NCBI GenBank assembly: GCA_009775265.1
Contig: VSPG01000002.1
Span: 67,863-131,862, forward strand
Direction of reading: 5' to 3'
Origin: Muribaculaceae bacterium
GTDB lineage: Bacteria; Bacteroidota; Bacteroidia; Bacteroidales; Muribaculaceae
DNA length: 64,000 bases
Shown: piece by piece, positions 1 to 9,683 of the stretch
How positions within the stretch are numbered: position 1 is the stretch's first letter
Layout of the letters: each line of letters starts with the position of its first letter
Made by a program: the position numbers and the translations under genes
Notes under the pieces: model-generated
What the model was told of the DNA's origin: nothing
Seen by the model: the letters and a program-made list of their open reading frames with translations, nothing else
Database searches by the model: none

Positions 1-847
1 AGCCGAGCTTGCTCACCTCATCCATATAGATGTGCATAAGCCTCCATGCCTCCTTCTTATTGGGCGCGAGGAAATCAGTATCATCACAATAGCTGTAATA
101 CAGATAACGCACCTCGACGGTGCCATCAGGATATGACAGCATATAGTGAGGAACCTCTTGGAGCATACGATGATGAACCGGGTTGAGGTAAAGATTGGCG
201 AGACATTGAGAGGAACGCAGTCCTTTGGAGAGTCCCTTTGGCATCAAGGTTATGAAGCGGTCTATGATTTTGAGCAGAATTTGGTCTGAAATGAAAGTAC
301 GGATTGTTGCTTTCATACCCTCTTGGGGGATATTGTCATAATATCCCACTATATCGGTCTGCCCATAGCACTGACTCATTTCAGGTGCAGCCACTAAATC
401 GTCTTCTAAGATATGGTGGAGCCAGTGCATACCACGGCCTTTGATACTGGCCGCCGTGTTCTTTATGAGTGCCGGGCGCGTGTACTTCTCAACGACAACC
501 ATAATGGCATTGATGCCTATACGCTTGATAATGTTAGGAGCTTGCACGTCCCTCTCCTTGGGCCCATCCTTAACATGAATATCCTGAACATCAGCACGAG
601 TGATTGAAAATTCACCCGTCTCTATCTCACGTTTTAGAATATTATAGACCCTATCCCTCCATGCGTAATAACGATTCCAGCGCTCCTGAATCTGAGGGTC
701 GCTGTCATCAAGAGTTTTATCTGGCCGGAACCTATCGCGTTGGTGCTTGCATTCGAGATGATCGATTACATAGTCTATGCTTGCGTATAAGTTCTCCCGG
801 CTGACAATCTCGGGGATAAGATTGTCAAGAGGATATTCTATCTCCAT
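1..847 (-). CDS. DGR reverse transcriptase, 3' end cut by window edge
   Basis: About 282 N-terminal residues are visible, read on the minus strand from ATG at 847; the C-terminus lies outside the window. Reverse transcriptase landmarks appear in order: an RGMH stretch near residue 140, the metal-binding motif TDIVGYYDNI, the segment KGLRSSQCLANLYLN, which has the SQ form typical of DGR enzymes, and the catalytic box YYSYCDD (YCDD rather than the usual YMDD/YADD). The enzyme should copy the template-repeat RNA into adenine-mutagenised cDNA that replaces the variable repeat of the fibre gene. The gene lies directly downstream of the template repeat, the standard DGR order. A small hairpin (AGCC/GGCT) abuts the start codon. 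Family call is firm because template and variable repeats are adjacent; no Avd accessory gene is visible. Confidence 0.93.
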   Translation of the reverse strand, partial: MEIEYPLDNLIPEIVSRENLYASIDYVIDHLECKHQRDRFRPDKTLDDSDPQIQERWNRYYAWRDRVYNILKREIETGEFSITRADVQDIHVKDGPKERDVQAPNIIKRIGINAIMVVVEKYTRPALIKNTAASIKGRGMHWLHHILEDDLVAAPEMSQCYGQTDIVGYYDNIPQEGMKATIRTFISDQILLKIIDRFITLMPKGLSKGLRSSQCLANLYLNPVHHRMLQEVPHYMLSYPDGTVEVRYLYYSYCDDTDFLAPNKKEAWRLMHIYMDEVSKLG

Positions 848-1006
848 AGCCTTCAGGGCTCTTAGTTATGTTCCGGCTTTCTCCGGACTGATGTCCGCAA
901 GGGTTGCCGAGGCTCGAACTTCTCGCCTCTTTCATCGTCATACATGACAGTCGCAGGGTGGCGATTATATAACAAAAGGCGACTATTCGCCTCTATTATA
1001 GTCCTC
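848..1006 (-). ncRNA. DGR spacer between template repeat and reverse transcriptase
   Basis: This stretch follows the template repeat on the coding strand and holds no convincing gene. It contains several short perfect stem-loops: GGCGA/TCGCC at 979-992, TCCGG/CCGGA near 876-891, and AGCC/GGCT just before the RT start. In characterised DGRs the RNA 3' of the template repeat is structured and primes cDNA synthesis. I infer that this is the equivalent segment of the template RNA. Confidence 0.55.
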
Positions 1007-1121
1007 AATGTCAGCCGCACGCCGTTGTTCGTGTTCGCGTTCGAGGCAGCGTTGTTCGCATTGACGTACGCGAGACCGTAGTTCGCGTTCGCATTGTTGC
1101 CGGCGCGCCGGGGCAAACGGC
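1007..1121 (-). repeat. DGR template repeat (TR)
   Basis: This 115-bp non-coding repeat aligns without gaps to 1321-1435 at the 3' end of the fibre gene. It is rich in AAC/AAT triplets on the coding strand, the codon type that gives the widest amino-acid range when adenines are randomised. Of 27 coding-strand adenines, 18 differ in the variable repeat. None of the other 88 positions differs. The constant GC-rich block CGGCGCGCCGGGGC lies at the 5' end (coding sense). The repeat is open in the same frame as the fibre, but I see no sign that it is translated. Confidence 0.95.
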
Positions 1122-1192
1122 TTTGAAGTTCTCTACCTTTTGGGTGCAAAATTACGAAAAATCAGGGACATGGAAAAATCAAAATATATCGA

Positions 1193-1208
1193 CTCGCCTT
1201 ACGGCGAG
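1193..1208 (-). other. Perfect stem-loop downstream of the variable repeat
   Basis: CTCGCC, a 4-nt loop, then GGCGAG form a perfect 6-bp hairpin about 110 bp downstream of the variable repeat. Phage DGRs often need a hairpin/cruciform with a 4-nt loop downstream of the variable repeat for efficient retargeting. The loop here reads GTAA on the coding strand rather than the usual GRNA, so the assignment is tentative. Confidence 0.4.
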
Positions 1209-1209
1209 G

Positions 1210-1251
1210 AAAAAGGGAGAGGGAGCAGCCTCCCGATGGTCGGCTCTCCCT
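1210..1251 (-). terminator. Candidate intrinsic terminator after the fibre gene
   Basis: Arms AGGGAGAG and CTCTCCCT enclose a smaller GGGAG/CTCCC hairpin and are followed on the minus strand by five T residues. The element lies about 30 bp after the fibre stop codon and before the template repeat. It could end the fibre message or limit read-through into the template RNA. Confidence 0.5.
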
Positions 1252-1280
1252 CTGTCGCTTTTTCGCTCTTACGATTTACG

Positions 1281-4200
1281 TTAGGCCGCTTGTACGATGA
1301 CGATTCCGTTCTTCTTTCTGAAGGCCAGCCGCACGCCGTAGCCCGAGCTCGCGTACGAGGCAGCGACGTTCGCATGGACGAACGCGAGACCGCAGACCGC
1401 GCACGCATTGTAGCCGGCGCGCCGGGGCAAACGGCCTCTTGAATGAGAATACCACTGCGCATCAGCATAGTTCTGGTTCCACTGCGTTTTGTCATTAGTA
1501 AGCCTTGATGCTATCATGTCGCAGAATCTGCCATGCTTAGTTCGGCCGATACAATAGTCAGTGGCGTTTAGACCCTGAACGACACGCTCGGTACCAGTAA
1601 GCATATTGTAGATATGCCACTTGGCATCAATCGGGAATGATGCGTCGTTGTCGCTGTACTTGCCCTTACGCCAGTCAATGAACGTAGAGATGTTGATACC
1701 TACGCAATCCATAGCCTCATAGCAGCACGCAACATAGTTCTGTAAACCAAACAGAATATTACCGAGATGTCCGGTTGAGGTACCGAATCGGGTAATGTTG
1801 CCTAAGTCATTGGCTCCGTTGGCACCGGTCGTATAAGCATGAGTACAACCGTATCCACACTTTGCCTGAATGTCGCGATCGCCGACGATGCCGTAGATGA
1901 TTTGTGCAAGGTCACAGTTCATCTCATAGTCCTCGGCCTGGAAACCCTCGCCGCGCATACGGCAAAGGTTGATGAGGTCAGCCGATGAGTAGTGCATGGT
2001 TGATGTTGGCACTGTTGTGTTGGTCAAGTTGCCGTTGGAGTCATACGCCCACTCTGAATTGGTGGAGTGATTGTCATCTCCTCGACGAACAGCCGCACCA
2101 CTTATGGAACGTATCCTCATCAGCGCATCGAGAGAACCGCCATACACACCGAGAAGGTATTCGTCAACCTCCACCCAATCGGGTTCGATGGCCTCGATAG
2201 CGGAGCTGTCAACGGCGATAGCCTCCTGGTCGTCGAATCCCTTTGGCGACGTGAACACGAACTTCTTTGCTCCTTTGGGCACATCAATAAAGATGTAATC
2301 GCCAAGTGTGAAGTCGAAGAGCGAGTTGCTGACGCTCATATTGTACTTCGAGATGACTTTACCGTCCTCGTCAAGGAATACCGCGCCTATCTGAGCATTG
2401 TTAAGACCGGGCCAACGCACCTGCTTCATGCCGTCAACATCAATGGCATAGACATTCATGTTGGGGTTGTCGGTAAGCGCGCAGGTGCCACCGGCCACAA
2501 CATCAGTCGTAACGATTGCCGATAACTCCTTAACCAAGATCTGCGACAGCTTTTTGCGGATGCGGCGCAGTGTGCCGTCGGCATTGAGTGCGCAGGTTGA
2601 AAGCGGCTCGGTTGACAACATTGAGAAACAAGTGTATTTCAACTGGTTCTTGTAGTCATTGATACCCTTATAATGGTGCTTGGGAATGTGCTTCATCACA
2701 TCAAACCCCTCACCTGACATATCAGAGGGGTCATAGGAGGAGCCGTCGGCGAGCAACGCATAATTGCTGTCGCTGATAGGAGTACAGTACATCTTCCCGT
2801 CAGTGGCGTTGAGAGCAGCTTTCATAGCGTGGCTCCGCTGAACCATCAGTTGCCAGTGCGCCGGTACGGTGTAGGTGTTGTTAAAACGGTACCCAGTGCT
2901 GTCATCCATGTTGGAGATATTCTCGGTGTCAGGCTCTACATCGGAATAGCAGATAGTAGAATACTGCGAGTTGTGGATGTCGAGTGCCGGGAAATACGCC
3001 TTGAACGCAGAGAGTTGTGCATCAGTAACAAGGTCGGTGAATATCCATCGTCCTGTAACGCCGGAACACTTGCCGGTCTCGTCGTATGCCTGTCCGGTGG
3101 GGTCAAGGCCGATGGCTCCGCTCGCTTTCAGAGCAGAGAGCGTTGCAGAGGGAGCTATGATGTTCACATCCGGCAGACGGAGATAACGAATGTTGGAGGC
3201 CGATATAATTCCGTTGATAAGGCTCATCGGGTCGATGTCGGGACATCCAGCTAACATCAGACGGTTCACGTTGGCCATGCTTGCGATTGTCAGGCCGCCG
3301 GGATAAGATAGTTTGGGCAGGTTCACGAGGTTGAGTTCTGTCATGCCGGCAGGCAGTTCGAGAGTCTCAATCGGCGAGGTCTCGGCAAGTCGGATAGTGG
3401 TGAGGTCCGAGCCGGAGGCCAGTACGGTCTCAAGTCGTGGGCAACCCTCGGCGTTGATAGTGGTTATCTCCGTGTTGCGCACGTCGAGATGCTTCAGGAA
3501 CGGAAGGTCGCCGAGGTTCATCTGCTGGAGAAATCCCGTATTGCCTGGCGACAGCGTCCAATTCGTCTTGTGGTTGAGTGAGCCGATGACGATTTTCTCG
3601 GCCAATCTCATCTGCGAGAACTGGAAATTCGGGTCAAGCGAGATTTCCGATAGGTCTATCTCGCTCATCTGGTCGGCCTGATAGATGTAGAGCAGCACAT
3701 TGTCGCCGTGCTGGAACTGTGTGAACACCCCGGTCTCTCCGGCTTTGAGGTACATTCCTTGCGTAACATTACCACCGTCATTACCGATACCGAAATACCC
3801 GTCTTTGGCGGCCTTGAACGTAATCTTGGCACCAGTCTTGGCTCCGATACGACCGCCGAGAACGTGCGAGGCATCCTTGAAGTCGCCCGTCTGATAGTAG
3901 CCGTCGCGGACACGCCAGCGTTGCTGTATGAAGGCAGGGAGCGACTGTCGGCCGGAACCGTGCAGGGCATAGAAATAGATGTCGTTGTATAGCTCGGAAT
4001 ACTTGATGTATTTGCGCTCACAGTCGTAGGTGCAGACCACTTTCGGCCACACCTCAATTCTGTTCTTGACGAAATAGTAGAGTGCGCCCTGTGGCGAGAA
4101 CGGCCCTGCGCCGACTCCCTCTATTTCGGGGAGGTTGCGCATGGTATTCACCACGCCGGGGAGAGTGAGGGTGTTGCCGCTTGCATCGCATACCATTTCC

Positions 4201-7200
4201 TGATTTGAGCAACGGCGCAGATTGTTCCAAAGGATAGAGCCACGGCCGGCGTAACACTTTTCATCCTCTTCCGGGTTGAGGTCGGCAGGAATGGTGTTGC
4301 CGCCGTCGTTGTCCTTGCCGTTGCAGGTATCGCAGTCGTACACTTTATTCTCGTACATCCGTATGGGTTCCATAGCGGAAGGAGATGTATAGACACCGTT
4401 CTCAACGGAGCAACCGCCCTCAAGGAAGAACATAGGCTGCATATTCTTTGCTTGCTGGTCCACGGCGGCGAGGAAATCTGTAAAGGCATAGTAGGCGTTG
4501 AGCGAATGTGCGCTCATGTACTTCCATGCGTTCTGTTTCCAGATGCCTTGCCATGTGTCGGCAAGTGACTCTTTCGAGTAATCGCACGAGTTGCAGAACC
4601 TGAGAACATTGAACAGCTCAAACGGAACCTTGCGACCCATTGCGAGGTCTTCCTGAAGATGATCGTCATCAATCATGCACTCGAAATACTGTGTCCATGC
4701 CGGATAGGTAGGCTGGCCGAGGCTCAGCTTCTGAACCCACGAAGATGCGGTGGTGGTGGGCGCCATCATGTCGTCGATACCGCCTACTCCCATAAACCAG
4801 TCCATGCCGTCGTAGGTGATGAGTTCGTAGCCGCTGACAGGATTCAGCACATCGCCTGAAATGACCCATTGGCCGTTGACTTGTTTCATTGAGCCGGGAG
4901 CCACTGCCCACTCGCCGCCGCTGTACCGCATGAATTTATAATCGCGGCCGCAATACTGCGAGAGCAGATAGAGTTTCGATGTGTCAAGCCCCTCGGTGGT
5001 CTTGAACCGGGCCACGATTTCAGCGAGAGTCTCCTGCTTTACGAAGTGGCCGTTGCTGTCGAATGTGGCCTTGCCGAAGAACTCTATGAAGTCTCCATAA
5101 TTCCTGCACCCCTTGTTGTATCCGGGCGTGTCCATGAATCCGAGCGCAACCTGCTCCCCTTTGTCCTCTTTCCAGTTACCGCGTGCATGGAACCAGGCAT
5201 CAGTCAGGCTCTCGTTGGTGGCGCGGAACGCGGCAATGGGATGGTTGGCCGTGGAGTGGTTCATTTGCAATCCGGTGACGGTTATATCGCCTTTCTTCCA
5301 TGTGCCGTCAAAGGCACGTTGCGCCGGAGTGAGATAGTTGTTGCCGAGGGCACGGAACGTGGCGTTCATCATATCGCACACTCCGCAGTCATTCGCCATC
5401 GAGGAATCCGAGTAGTCAACCTTGACGGTGATGATTGCAACCGGGATGGTGTTCTGGCCGACGCGGATATAGTTCTGCGCGAACAGCTCGTAGGTCTTGA
5501 GTGCGTCAGTGTTGGTGTAATCGGGATTGAGTGCCGTAATGACGGTTGGATTGGCCTTGTCGACAGGCTTACGGAGATAAAATCTATCGTTCTTAATGGG
5601 CCTCTTGGCCGAGGTGGTACCCTGACGGCGCCATTGCACATTGGTAGCCTTGAACGACCTCCACGGCATTGTCGGGTGGAAATAGAACAGCGTGCAGTTG
5701 AACTTGGTCGATGTATTGATGTCGGAGTCAAAGCTGTCGAATGTGGCCTGAGATGCGACAACTACATAGTAAGGGAAGCCCTTCTCTTTGAGCTGCTGCA
5801 TCGAGGGGCGGTTCTGATTATCGAGAACATTCTCTGCATCGTACTCGGCAATCATCGCGTCGGTGTCGGTCAGTTTGCAGAGGTAATTGTCGAAAGCTTG
5901 TGCCCACTCGTAATAGGTATCATAGGCCATCAGATAGTAGAGGTAGAAATCGGCATCGGTGCCGTCGAAATCTATCTCTTTCTGATTGAGGATTGCGCCG
6001 GAGTTGGAGACATAGCCGATAGTGCCTATCTCCTCGCCGTCCATGTAGAGCTTGATGTTGGAGTATTCGGTGGTACCGCGCAGATGGCTGATGGTCGAAG
6101 GCTCTACAACAAGTCCGACGGTGTGCTTCTCTCCGCACTTGAACGAGCGTGTAATTGTACCTGGTGTACCCGTCTTGCAGTTCACGACTATCTTATTGCC
6201 GCAGATATAGAATCCGGCACCGCTGTCAGGGTCGTAGCACTCCATCAGTTTGGCCTCGCTGTCCTTTACGTTGTTAGTCGCAAAGGCGAATTGCAGAGCC
6301 ATACCGTTGGTGCGCTCGGTGGCCGACAATGCGAAAGGTGCGTATGGCAGGTGAGCCTTGACATTCTCGGCAATGCGCAGGGCTGTCTCACCGAGGTACG
6401 GACGGAATCCGTTGGATGACCAGTTGGAGCCGACAACGCTCAGTACATAGCTTCCGTCGCTGATGGTGTGGTCGGCCTCATCATTGGAGCGCGTGGCGAA
6501 GTCGAGGCCGAACAGTGCGCCACTCTTGATTGCGGCGGCAATCGCGGAGCCTTGAACTGTAACCTCGATGGCTTTGGACTGTACGGACGCGCTCCGGGAG
6601 TAGCAGCTGATTTTCTTGGTGCCGTCGGCAGCGTATCCGTTGATCTGCTTGCGGACGGTGTAGGTCTGGCCTATCTGACATTCAAGAGTCGTGGCTTTCT
6701 GTCCGTCGATATAGACATCGGCCGAGGTGGAGTTTTTGCCGGGAGTATAGGCGGCCACTTCGAGAACGAGCGTGTCATACAGACGGATGGAGCCGTTGTT
6801 GGTGTCGTTGAAGCGCATGGCCACTATCGGCGTGGAGGACTCCGGATCCACGCACATCACGGCAGTATAGAACTTGTTGCCGGTAACGCCGGAGGCCACA
6901 TCCTCACCCCAGAAGCGAATGGGATATGAGCCGTGGGTCATCTTCTCGTTGCCCCCAAGTACATTGTTAGGGTTAATGGAGATAGAGTGCGTGTAGTTGT
7001 CGGTGATGATTGCCGTGCCCAGGCTCTTCCACTCGCCGCCGATGAATATCTCGGTGTAGGCTTTCACGCCCTGCTTGCTTACGTTGTTCGGGAACTTGTA
7101 GAGGCTGATGTTCTTGACGCTCCCGCCGACTTCAAGAGAGTTTCGGGTATAGTTCAACGCCTGCTCACAAGTAACAGTAACATCGACAGCCGTAACGGTC

Positions 7201-9680
7201 ACGGTCTTGCGGCGCACGTTGCCGTCGGCATCATAGGCCACTATGGTGAAATCGCGGGCGGCAGCCTCGCTGAAATATGGCGTAAAGTCGAATGTGAACG
7301 AGTAATTGGTGGCAGAGGTTGATGAGTTCTGGTTGACAGCCTCGCTCAGGAGCGTGATGCCGGAGGTGGTGTCTACTATTTCGACGCGGCGGATCATGTT
7401 CAGTATCTCGGTCTCGCCCTCATAGGTGACGGAACGGATAGCGGCACGGAGTATGATGTCGGAACCGAAAGCGGCATAGACGGAGGACTCTTCAGGAATG
7501 ATTGAAAGAGTCGTGCCGCCGGCCTGACCGCTGCCGGTGCTCTTGGGTAACTTGATGGAGTCGCCCATCTCCTTGTCGCTCTTGCTTACGGCCTTGATGA
7601 TGTAGTGTTCGGCGTCCTGCTCCAGTTCCATGTGGTCGAAGGCGGCCTGAGCCATATCGTAGGCGCCGCCCGTGGAGAAGGCATCTTTGCCGCCGGAGGC
7701 AGGGGTATCTTCCGTCTTGACGGCACCACCGCCGCCGAAAGACTTCCAGAGGTCTTTGCTTGAAAGGTCGGTGGCCTGACCGGTGAACTGATAAGTCTCC
7801 CATCCGTACTCGCTGGCGCGGAAAGTGATTATCAGACCGCCTTTCGAGTAGTCGATGCTCGATGACTGTATGTAGGAAAGTAGCGCGTCAATGGCGGTGT
7901 CTTTGGTATAGTAACCGGCCACGGCCCGGGGAACGAGTTCGTCGATATTGATTATGGCCTCAGACCCGGCGCTCATGCCGGCGAGGTCAATCCAGTTGTC
8001 GATGTTCTTGAACTGGCCTTCGGTGTCGTTCACTCCGACGTACTGATAGGACTTCCATGTGCGCGGGCCGATGGCGAATGTGATTTGCAGACCGACAGAG
8101 GCCACGCCGTGCTCAAATACGGCGGTCAGTACATTGTGAGTCTGCGCCTCGGCCTTGATATCGGAGTAGTATTCGCCGGTCGGCAGAGGTATTTCTACGG
8201 TGGCGTTGAATGTGTTGCCGACGGCGGAGCCGGACAACGGCATCATCTTGCCGTCTACGACATGGAACAGCTCTGACTCGCATCGATAGATGTTGTCGGG
8301 GTTGGCCGTCATGTCGGAGTTGTAGATTTCCTCGTACCATCCTTTCATCTCGAAAGTAGAGTTGCCGAAACAGCGGAATCCGGCACCGTCCTCATCATTG
8401 GGGCAATAGTAGATGCCACTCGTCGGGGCGGTGCCTGTACCGTCCCATATACCGTCAAAGGGCAATATTTTTACACCGAAGATTTGGTTTTCGAGGTCTC
8501 TGGCTTTGGACTGGAGAGCTGCGCCCTCGTCGCCGGGGAAGGCCGAGGATGCAGTGTGGCCGAGAGCGAGGTCGGAACCGATTGTGACGAGTTCAGAACC
8601 ACTCCAGCGGTATGTTTTGTTCGATGAGGTGCAGGTATAAATCTTGCCGCTGTCAGGAGTACGCCCGTCAATCGTTGCGTCCTCTCCGAAACTGTCTGCA
8701 TCGAGCCAATTATTGTAGTAGGTGAACTGACCGACGATGATGATAGGTTCTCCGGTGGTGTCCTCAATCTGCCAGAACTCGCCCGCAAGTTCTCCGAGCT
8801 GATACTTGGAGCCAATATTTCCGCTTACAGTAGTCTGAGTCGTGATGTCTCCGACGCTCTGTGCTTTGAGCGTCCTTACAGGACGAATGACGGTACCCCA
8901 GTTCTCGGCGGTGTCAATGGTTCGTTTCGCTACGGCGAGAAGGAATCTGTTCTTCTCGGTATCATACACGACCATACAGCCTGAATCGGTGGATTTATGG
9001 ATTGAAGATGCCATCTGCGGAGTAACGCCGCTTACCATAGCATTGAACTCTACGACATCATCGACATATCCGGGCAACTGTGCAGCCGGAACCTTGCCGC
9101 CGCTGTCAAGCGTGGCGAGGCCACCGGGTTGTCCTTTGGTGTCGGTTACAGCCTTTGCCGCATTGGCGGTACTTTGAGCTGCTGCCGCAGCAGAGCTGGC
9201 CGCATTAGCGGTGTTTTGGGCGCCGGTGGCTGCTGACCTTGCCGCGTTGGCGGTGTCCTGGGCGGCATTTGCCTTGGAGATTGCGGTCTGCCCATTGTCA
9301 TAGGCTGTCTGAATCTTGACCTTATCCAAAGCAGTGATGATACCGGCCTTTGCAGAGGTAGCAACCGGCACGTTGCATGAAATGGTTGTACCGGCTGACT
9401 TGATAGTGAGCGTCGCGGTACTTTCTCCTACATCGAATGATACCGATTTCAGTACATTCTTTCCGATGAGTGTTCTCAACGAGTCCTGATCAGAAGATGA
9501 CATGGACGCGATGAGGTCTCTCAGAACAGTGTACGATACTTTGCGACCCCCGTTTAACTCGAACCAGTCGTTAGAGCCGAGCGTCGTCTGTGGCGTCAGC
9601 TGCTCTATCGTCTTGGAGTTGGTACGGAGAGACGAAAGTACGGCATCGAAGATTGTCTGTTGTTCTTGTGTTAATGCCAT
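1281..9680 (-). CDS. Giant tail fibre / receptor-binding protein, DGR target
   Basis: At 2799 residues this is the largest gene in the window. The N-terminal 120 residues look like a virion-attachment region. Residues about 127-180 are an Ala/Asn/Thr-rich heptad coiled coil. A long beta-rich shaft follows, with Ig-like (about 700-900) and LamG/concanavalin-like (about 1020-1220) segments. A short leucine-rich-repeat-like run (LKHLDVRNTEI and similar) precedes the C-terminal domain. The last 50 residues contain the variable repeat (about residues 2749-2787) within a C-type-lectin-like end (RLPRRAG, then GVRLAF). The variable residues include Y, C, V, C, F, H, V, Y, S and G where the template encodes mostly Asn. 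The gene starts 3 nt after the preceding tail gene. I infer a receptor-binding fibre whose tip is diversified; the individual shaft domains are weak calls. Confidence 0.9.
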   Translation of the reverse strand: MALTQEQQTIFDAVLSSLRTNSKTIEQLTPQTTLGSNDWFELNGGRKVSYTVLRDLIASMSSSDQDSLRTLIGKNVLKSVSFDVGESTATLTIKSAGTTISCNVPVATSAKAGIITALDKVKIQTAYDNGQTAISKANAAQDTANAARSAATGAQNTANAASSAAAAAQSTANAAKAVTDTKGQPGGLATLDSGGKVPAAQLPGYVDDVVEFNAMVSGVTPQMASSIHKSTDSGCMVVYDTEKNRFLLAVAKRTIDTAENWGTVIRPVRTLKAQSVGDITTQTTVSGNIGSKYQLGELAGEFWQIEDTTGEPIIIVGQFTYYNNWLDADSFGEDATIDGRTPDSGKIYTCTSSNKTYRWSGSELVTIGSDLALGHTASSAFPGDEGAALQSKARDLENQIFGVKILPFDGIWDGTGTAPTSGIYYCPNDEDGAGFRCFGNSTFEMKGWYEEIYNSDMTANPDNIYRCESELFHVVDGKMMPLSGSAVGNTFNATVEIPLPTGEYYSDIKAEAQTHNVLTAVFEHGVASVGLQITFAIGPRTWKSYQYVGVNDTEGQFKNIDNWIDLAGMSAGSEAIINIDELVPRAVAGYYTKDTAIDALLSYIQSSSIDYSKGGLIITFRASEYGWETYQFTGQATDLSSKDLWKSFGGGGAVKTEDTPASGGKDAFSTGGAYDMAQAAFDHMELEQDAEHYIIKAVSKSDKEMGDSIKLPKSTGSGQAGGTTLSIIPEESSVYAAFGSDIILRAAIRSVTYEGETEILNMIRRVEIVDTTSGITLLSEAVNQNSSTSATNYSFTFDFTPYFSEAAARDFTIVAYDADGNVRRKTVTVTAVDVTVTCEQALNYTRNSLEVGGSVKNISLYKFPNNVSKQGVKAYTEIFIGGEWKSLGTAIITDNYTHSISINPNNVLGGNEKMTHGSYPIRFWGEDVASGVTGNKFYTAVMCVDPESSTPIVAMRFNDTNNGSIRLYDTLVLEVAAYTPGKNSTSADVYIDGQKATTLECQIGQTYTVRKQINGYAADGTKKISCYSRSASVQSKAIEVTVQGSAIAAAIKSGALFGLDFATRSNDEADHTISDGSYVLSVVGSNWSSNGFRPYLGETALRIAENVKAHLPYAPFALSATERTNGMALQFAFATNNVKDSEAKLMECYDPDSGAGFYICGNKIVVNCKTGTPGTITRSFKCGEKHTVGLVVEPSTISHLRGTTEYSNIKLYMDGEEIGTIGYVSNSGAILNQKEIDFDGTDADFYLYYLMAYDTYYEWAQAFDNYLCKLTDTDAMIAEYDAENVLDNQNRPSMQQLKEKGFPYYVVVASQATFDSFDSDINTSTKFNCTLFYFHPTMPWRSFKATNVQWRRQGTTSAKRPIKNDRFYLRKPVDKANPTVITALNPDYTNTDALKTYELFAQNYIRVGQNTIPVAIITVKVDYSDSSMANDCGVCDMMNATFRALGNNYLTPAQRAFDGTWKKGDITVTGLQMNHSTANHPIAAFRATNESLTDAWFHARGNWKEDKGEQVALGFMDTPGYNKGCRNYGDFIEFFGKATFDSNGHFVKQETLAEIVARFKTTEGLDTSKLYLLSQYCGRDYKFMRYSGGEWAVAPGSMKQVNGQWVISGDVLNPVSGYELITYDGMDWFMGVGGIDDMMAPTTTASSWVQKLSLGQPTYPAWTQYFECMIDDDHLQEDLAMGRKVPFELFNVLRFCNSCDYSKESLADTWQGIWKQNAWKYMSAHSLNAYYAFTDFLAAVDQQAKNMQPMFFLEGGCSVENGVYTSPSAMEPIRMYENKVYDCDTCNGKDNDGGNTIPADLNPEEDEKCYAGRGSILWNNLRRCSNQEMVCDASGNTLTLPGVVNTMRNLPEIEGVGAGPFSPQGALYYFVKNRIEVWPKVVCTYDCERKYIKYSELYNDIYFYALHGSGRQSLPAFIQQRWRVRDGYYQTGDFKDASHVLGGRIGAKTGAKITFKAAKDGYFGIGNDGGNVTQGMYLKAGETGVFTQFQHGDNVLLYIYQADQMSEIDLSEISLDPNFQFSQMRLAEKIVIGSLNHKTNWTLSPGNTGFLQQMNLGDLPFLKHLDVRNTEITTINAEGCPRLETVLASGSDLTTIRLAETSPIETLELPAGMTELNLVNLPKLSYPGGLTIASMANVNRLMLAGCPDIDPMSLINGIISASNIRYLRLPDVNIIAPSATLSALKASGAIGLDPTGQAYDETGKCSGVTGRWIFTDLVTDAQLSAFKAYFPALDIHNSQYSTICYSDVEPDTENISNMDDSTGYRFNNTYTVPAHWQLMVQRSHAMKAALNATDGKMYCTPISDSNYALLADGSSYDPSDMSGEGFDVMKHIPKHHYKGINDYKNQLKYTCFSMLSTEPLSTCALNADGTLRRIRKKLSQILVKELSAIVTTDVVAGGTCALTDNPNMNVYAIDVDGMKQVRWPGLNNAQIGAVFLDEDGKVISKYNMSVSNSLFDFTLGDYIFIDVPKGAKKFVFTSPKGFDDQEAIAVDSSAIEAIEPDWVEVDEYLLGVYGGSLDALMRIRSISGAAVRRGDDNHSTNSEWAYDSNGNLTNTTVPTSTMHYSSADLINLCRMRGEGFQAEDYEMNCDLAQIIYGIVGDRDIQAKCGYGCTHAYTTGANGANDLGNITRFGTSTGHLGNILFGLQNYVACCYEAMDCVGINISTFIDWRKGKYSDNDASFPIDAKWHIYNMLTGTERVVQGLNATDYCIGRTKHGRFCDMIASRLTNDKTQWNQNYADAQWYSHSRGRLPRRAGYNACAVCGLAFVHANVAASYASSGYGVRLAFRKKNGIVIVQAA
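1321..1435 (-). repeat. DGR variable repeat (VR) inside the fibre gene
   Basis: The repeat pairs with the template at 1007-1121. It has 18 substitutions, all at template adenines (T on the plus strand), at plus-strand positions 1323, 1325, 1340, 1342, 1343, 1346, 1348, 1355, 1366, 1367, 1376, 1381, 1393, 1396, 1397, 1402, 1403 and 1412. Homology ends sharply at 1320/1321, where the fibre's constant C-terminal 13 codons begin. The downstream boundary is GC-rich (GTGCGGCTGGCC), as expected for an initiation-of-homing region. Confidence 0.95.
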
Positions 9681-9683
9681 ACG

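Noticed and set aside
862..1149. A 95-codon minus-strand frame across the template repeat
   Set aside because: It is open only because the template keeps the fibre's reading frame; template repeats are non-coding and no start signal is visible.
1..1435. Retron or abortive-infection reverse transcriptase
   Set aside because: The paired repeats with adenine-only changes identify a DGR instead.
5046..6419. 457-codon plus-strand frame inside the fibre gene
   Set aside because: Antisense shadow of a long, codon-consistent gene; composition is low-complexity and no domain is visible.
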